The notes beneath the pieces were generated by a model. The model searched no databases. It saw only the letters and a program-made list of their open reading frames with translations, and was not told where the DNA came from. DNA of 64,000 nt from assembly GCA_035650355.1 (NCBI GenBank), contig DASRHT010000125.1:100171-164170 (forward strand), in the 5' to 3' direction. Below, in pieces: positions 63,801 through 64,000 of this stretch; within the stretch, counting starts at the first letter, position 1; each line of letters begins with the position of its first letter. The stretch comes from DASRHT01 sp035650355 (GTDB lineage: Bacteria; Chloroflexota; Ktedonobacteria; Ktedonobacterales; Ktedonobacteraceae). A program made the translations under genes and the position numbers.

Positions 63801-64000
63801 CACCAGGAGCCGGTCGCGCTCTTCCGAGGTGAGCACAGTCAGAGAGGCGATTGTGCGGGCAGGCTCCGCTACCATAGCTGCCAGCAAATTCTGCCAGTGA
63901 GCGGCCATCCGCGCAATGGTTGCTGCGCTAAACAGATCGGTTTTGTATTCCAGGTGTCCGATCAGTCCGGCTGGGTGCTCATCAAGCTCCAGGGAGAGAT
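57852..64000 (-). CDS. NRPS, (C)-A-PCP-C-A-PCP-TE, N-terminus beyond window
   Basis: The frame is open to position 64000; the ATG at 63908 lies inside the end of a C domain (ELDEHPAGLIGHLEYKTDLF precedes it), so it is not the start. Order: C-terminal tail, A about 63750-62330 with signature DILQLGMIWK (glycine-type), PCP near 62150, C with HHIIADG, A about 60580-58990, PCP near 58830, thioesterase. The second A domain has SFVDAAWE, where the usual Asp235 is Val, giving VDWVISLADK, the beta-alanine code known from bleomycin biosynthesis. The thioesterase nucleophile motif is GGWCNG with Cys at 58431-58433 instead of Ser; VPGTHVTS supplies the likely histidine. It ends the first line; glycosyltransferases follow. 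Confidence 0.93.
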   Translation of the reverse strand, partial: LSLELDEHPAGLIGHLEYKTDLFSAATIARMAAHWQNLLAAMVAEPARTIASLTVLTSEERDRLLVELNTTSMAYPVDCCFHQLFEEQVSRTPSRIAAVFEGSQLTYQELNARANQLASYLRSLHAGSDVLVGIYMERSLEMLIALLGILKAGGAYLPLDPSYPAERLAFMLEDAGVAVLVTHHALVAQLPSHHARVVRVDADRDQFVNLSQANLTTSVTSAHLAYVIYTSGSTGRPKGVQISHRALLNLLLSMRAEPGISAQDTLLAVTTLSFDIAGLELYLPLIVGARLVIASRDVATNGRALAKALAEAHATIMQATPVTWRMLLTSGWLPDPSLKMLCGGEALPLELARQLLLNGSSLYNMYGPTETTIWSTLRKIELTDTTISIGRPIANTTIYILDKHLQPVPMGVPGDLYIGGDGLAHGYLNRPELTAERFVRHPFSANPADRIYRTGDVARYQSDGTIELLGRADQQIKLRGFRIELGEIESVLGQHPAVEQAAALVREDHPGDTYLAAYLVLRSGLHATVAELRQHLSKHVPDYMLPSAFMLLDRLPQTPNGKLDRRALPVPDHVSLDRQDFIAPRTSLEEVIASIWSQVLGIERIGIHDNFFALGGHSLLAMQVASQFHTAFQVDLPLRKFFDAPTVAQIAAVIMQQQTNPIKKQLPALHALTRQSCPDRTLVFPTTSAQQSLWFIDQLDSGNTAYNLPVTLHLYKPLHMEALKQSLAVLVRRHEALRTTFTVIDEQPMQVVAERLDIPVVVKNPQHVSASEQSSMVLQLATQELQRPFDLARGPLLRATVFHLNAEEHILLLVMHHIIADGWSISLLLQEFATLYEAFLLGEPVALPDLPLQFGDFAVWQREWRQSELINEHLSYWKQQLAGAPTTLTLPTDHPRPAQATYHGAMHTFALSAELRAQLKALSQRENVTLYMTLVAAFLVLLQRYSHQDDLLLGTTTAGRTFAETQPVFGYFINTLVLRTDLSGNPTIHELLERVREVTLAADAHQHLPFDMLVRELQLERSPGQSPLFQVFLTLDPPLPELAPGYDSRQLDLATGASKFDLSLELADGPTGIIGHLEYSSDLFDAPTIARMAGRWKILLHAMADDTTRRIAELPLLTDAERQQILFEWNATQIPYCRADTLPQHFEAQVERTPDAVAIMFDNTALTYESLNAQANQVARNLRQRGMQVGTRVAICYERSQELIIALLGILKIGGIYVPLDPAYPVERLAFMLADSRAAALITQQHLLEHLFCALSGDTVSMPKDDSGRAMAATDQSSCCNNMICLDREWSTIAQESQENLACFIDGESPAYMLYTSGSTGTPKGVLGTHRAALNRFNWMWRTYPFAPDEVCCQKTTLSFVDAAWEIFGPLLQGIKTVIIPEVIVKDPSQFLQVLAAHSVTRVVLVPSLLRALLDVATALDQHLPDLRYWICSGEALPLALVQRFQQHLPTRLLLNLYGSSEVAADATCYEVKSATQLVNVPIGRPIDNTQIYLLDRHLQPVPIGVPGELHIGGDGLAQGYFDRPALTATRFIPHPFVETSHDDAGSYGAFEPGAFLYKTGDWARYLPDGNIEYLGRLDHQVKLRGMRVELGEIEAVLKQYPAIREALVLVHEAAPDDQRLVAYIVLHEGQIVADDGLRQHLAQRLPPHMLPSAYIQLDTLPLTPNGKVDRHALPAPNAAQRATTATYVGPQLAIHHQLIQIWEELLNVQHVSIRDNFFTLGGHSLLAARLMARIERIWGKRLPLSILFAGATIEHLATALRNETRSGNNRAPIVAVNAGGTKRPFFFLHGDWQGQGLYCLQLSQALGEERPFYVLETYRYDHLNVLPAFEEVAAAHLAAIQSIQPAGPYTLGGWCNGALFAYEIAQQLHAAGQKVDTLVLMDPGSASPSGRFLSKVIRRVSHSGHLEQKQQVDWFLRFLHIYEYVRLWKERRKHIAIQRRTESEGTPAEVEVAHPNFQSLLPPIENLRQNYLSIFNWWAASYKITPYAGRIAVFWTKEDDARRRKDWERILAGRHNVDIYTVPGTHVTSRTRYAQDLAKSLRDCLDK

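Noticed and set aside
63906..63908. ATG at 63908 as the start of the NRPS at the right edge
   Set aside because: The same frame stays open to 64000 and encodes the conserved end of a C domain, so the gene starts outside the window.

Overview
The window is almost entirely a secondary-metabolite locus of very large nonribosomal peptide synthetase (NRPS) and polyketide synthase (PKS) genes. All but one gene lie on the minus strand, so transcription runs from high to low coordinates. No housekeeping gene, rRNA or tRNA was recognised. The mix of hybrid NRPS/PKS genes, a MalT/AfsR-type regulator and abundant GTAGGGAC-type and GC-rich palindromic repeats would fit a large-genome filamentous bacterium, for example the Ktedonobacteria (Chloroflexota). 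That is a guess from context; myxobacteria or cyanobacteria are not excluded.

Region A (64000-55743) holds the end of a first assembly line. It is an NRPS entering from outside the window (A-PCP-C-A-PCP-TE) whose last module has a beta-alanine-type signature and whose thioesterase has a cysteine nucleophile. A family 4 and a family 2 glycosyltransferase follow. A 152-bp MITE-like element with perfect target duplications lies between this region and the next.

Region B (55354-19158) is a complete second line. It runs: branched-chain aminotransferase, MbtH-like protein, A-PCP-C-A-PCP loading protein, a trimodular NRPS, a KS-AT protein, a SbnA-like PLP enzyme, a methyltransferase, an NTF2-fold protein, an ACP-aminotransferase protein, then C-A-PCP, C-A-PCP-E and C-A-PCP-TE. 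The predicted backbone is Phe-Gly-(Val-like)-(Val-like)-Phe-[malonate turned into a beta-amino unit]-(diamino acid-like)-Gly-type (E domain)-Phe, released by a serine thioesterase. The split KS-AT / ACP-AMT / C-A-PCP arrangement is a dissected version of the McyE or iturin-type beta-amino acid module.

Region C (18915-15175) holds two regulators: a STAND/TPR/LuxR activator and a membrane-anchored LuxR protein, the only plus-strand gene. Candidate operators are three 10-bp direct repeats (19030-19059) and an inverted repeat (15033-15054).

Region D (14833-1) starts a third, lipid-primed line. Four genes match the set that makes hydroxymalonyl-ACP. An alpha/beta hydrolase, a fatty acyl-AMP ligase, an ACP-KS-AT-KR-ACP protein and a KS-AT-KR protein that runs off the window follow. 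The AT of the first PKS has lost its serine and its HAFH region, so it cannot load its own extender unit.

The most unusual points are the dead AT beside an ACP-bound extender pathway, the Cys-thioesterase after a beta-alanine module, the Gly-type module with an intact epimerase, and a palindromic repeat inserted in frame at the same place in three adenylation domains. Substrate signatures were read by eye against the GrsA numbering and are predictions.
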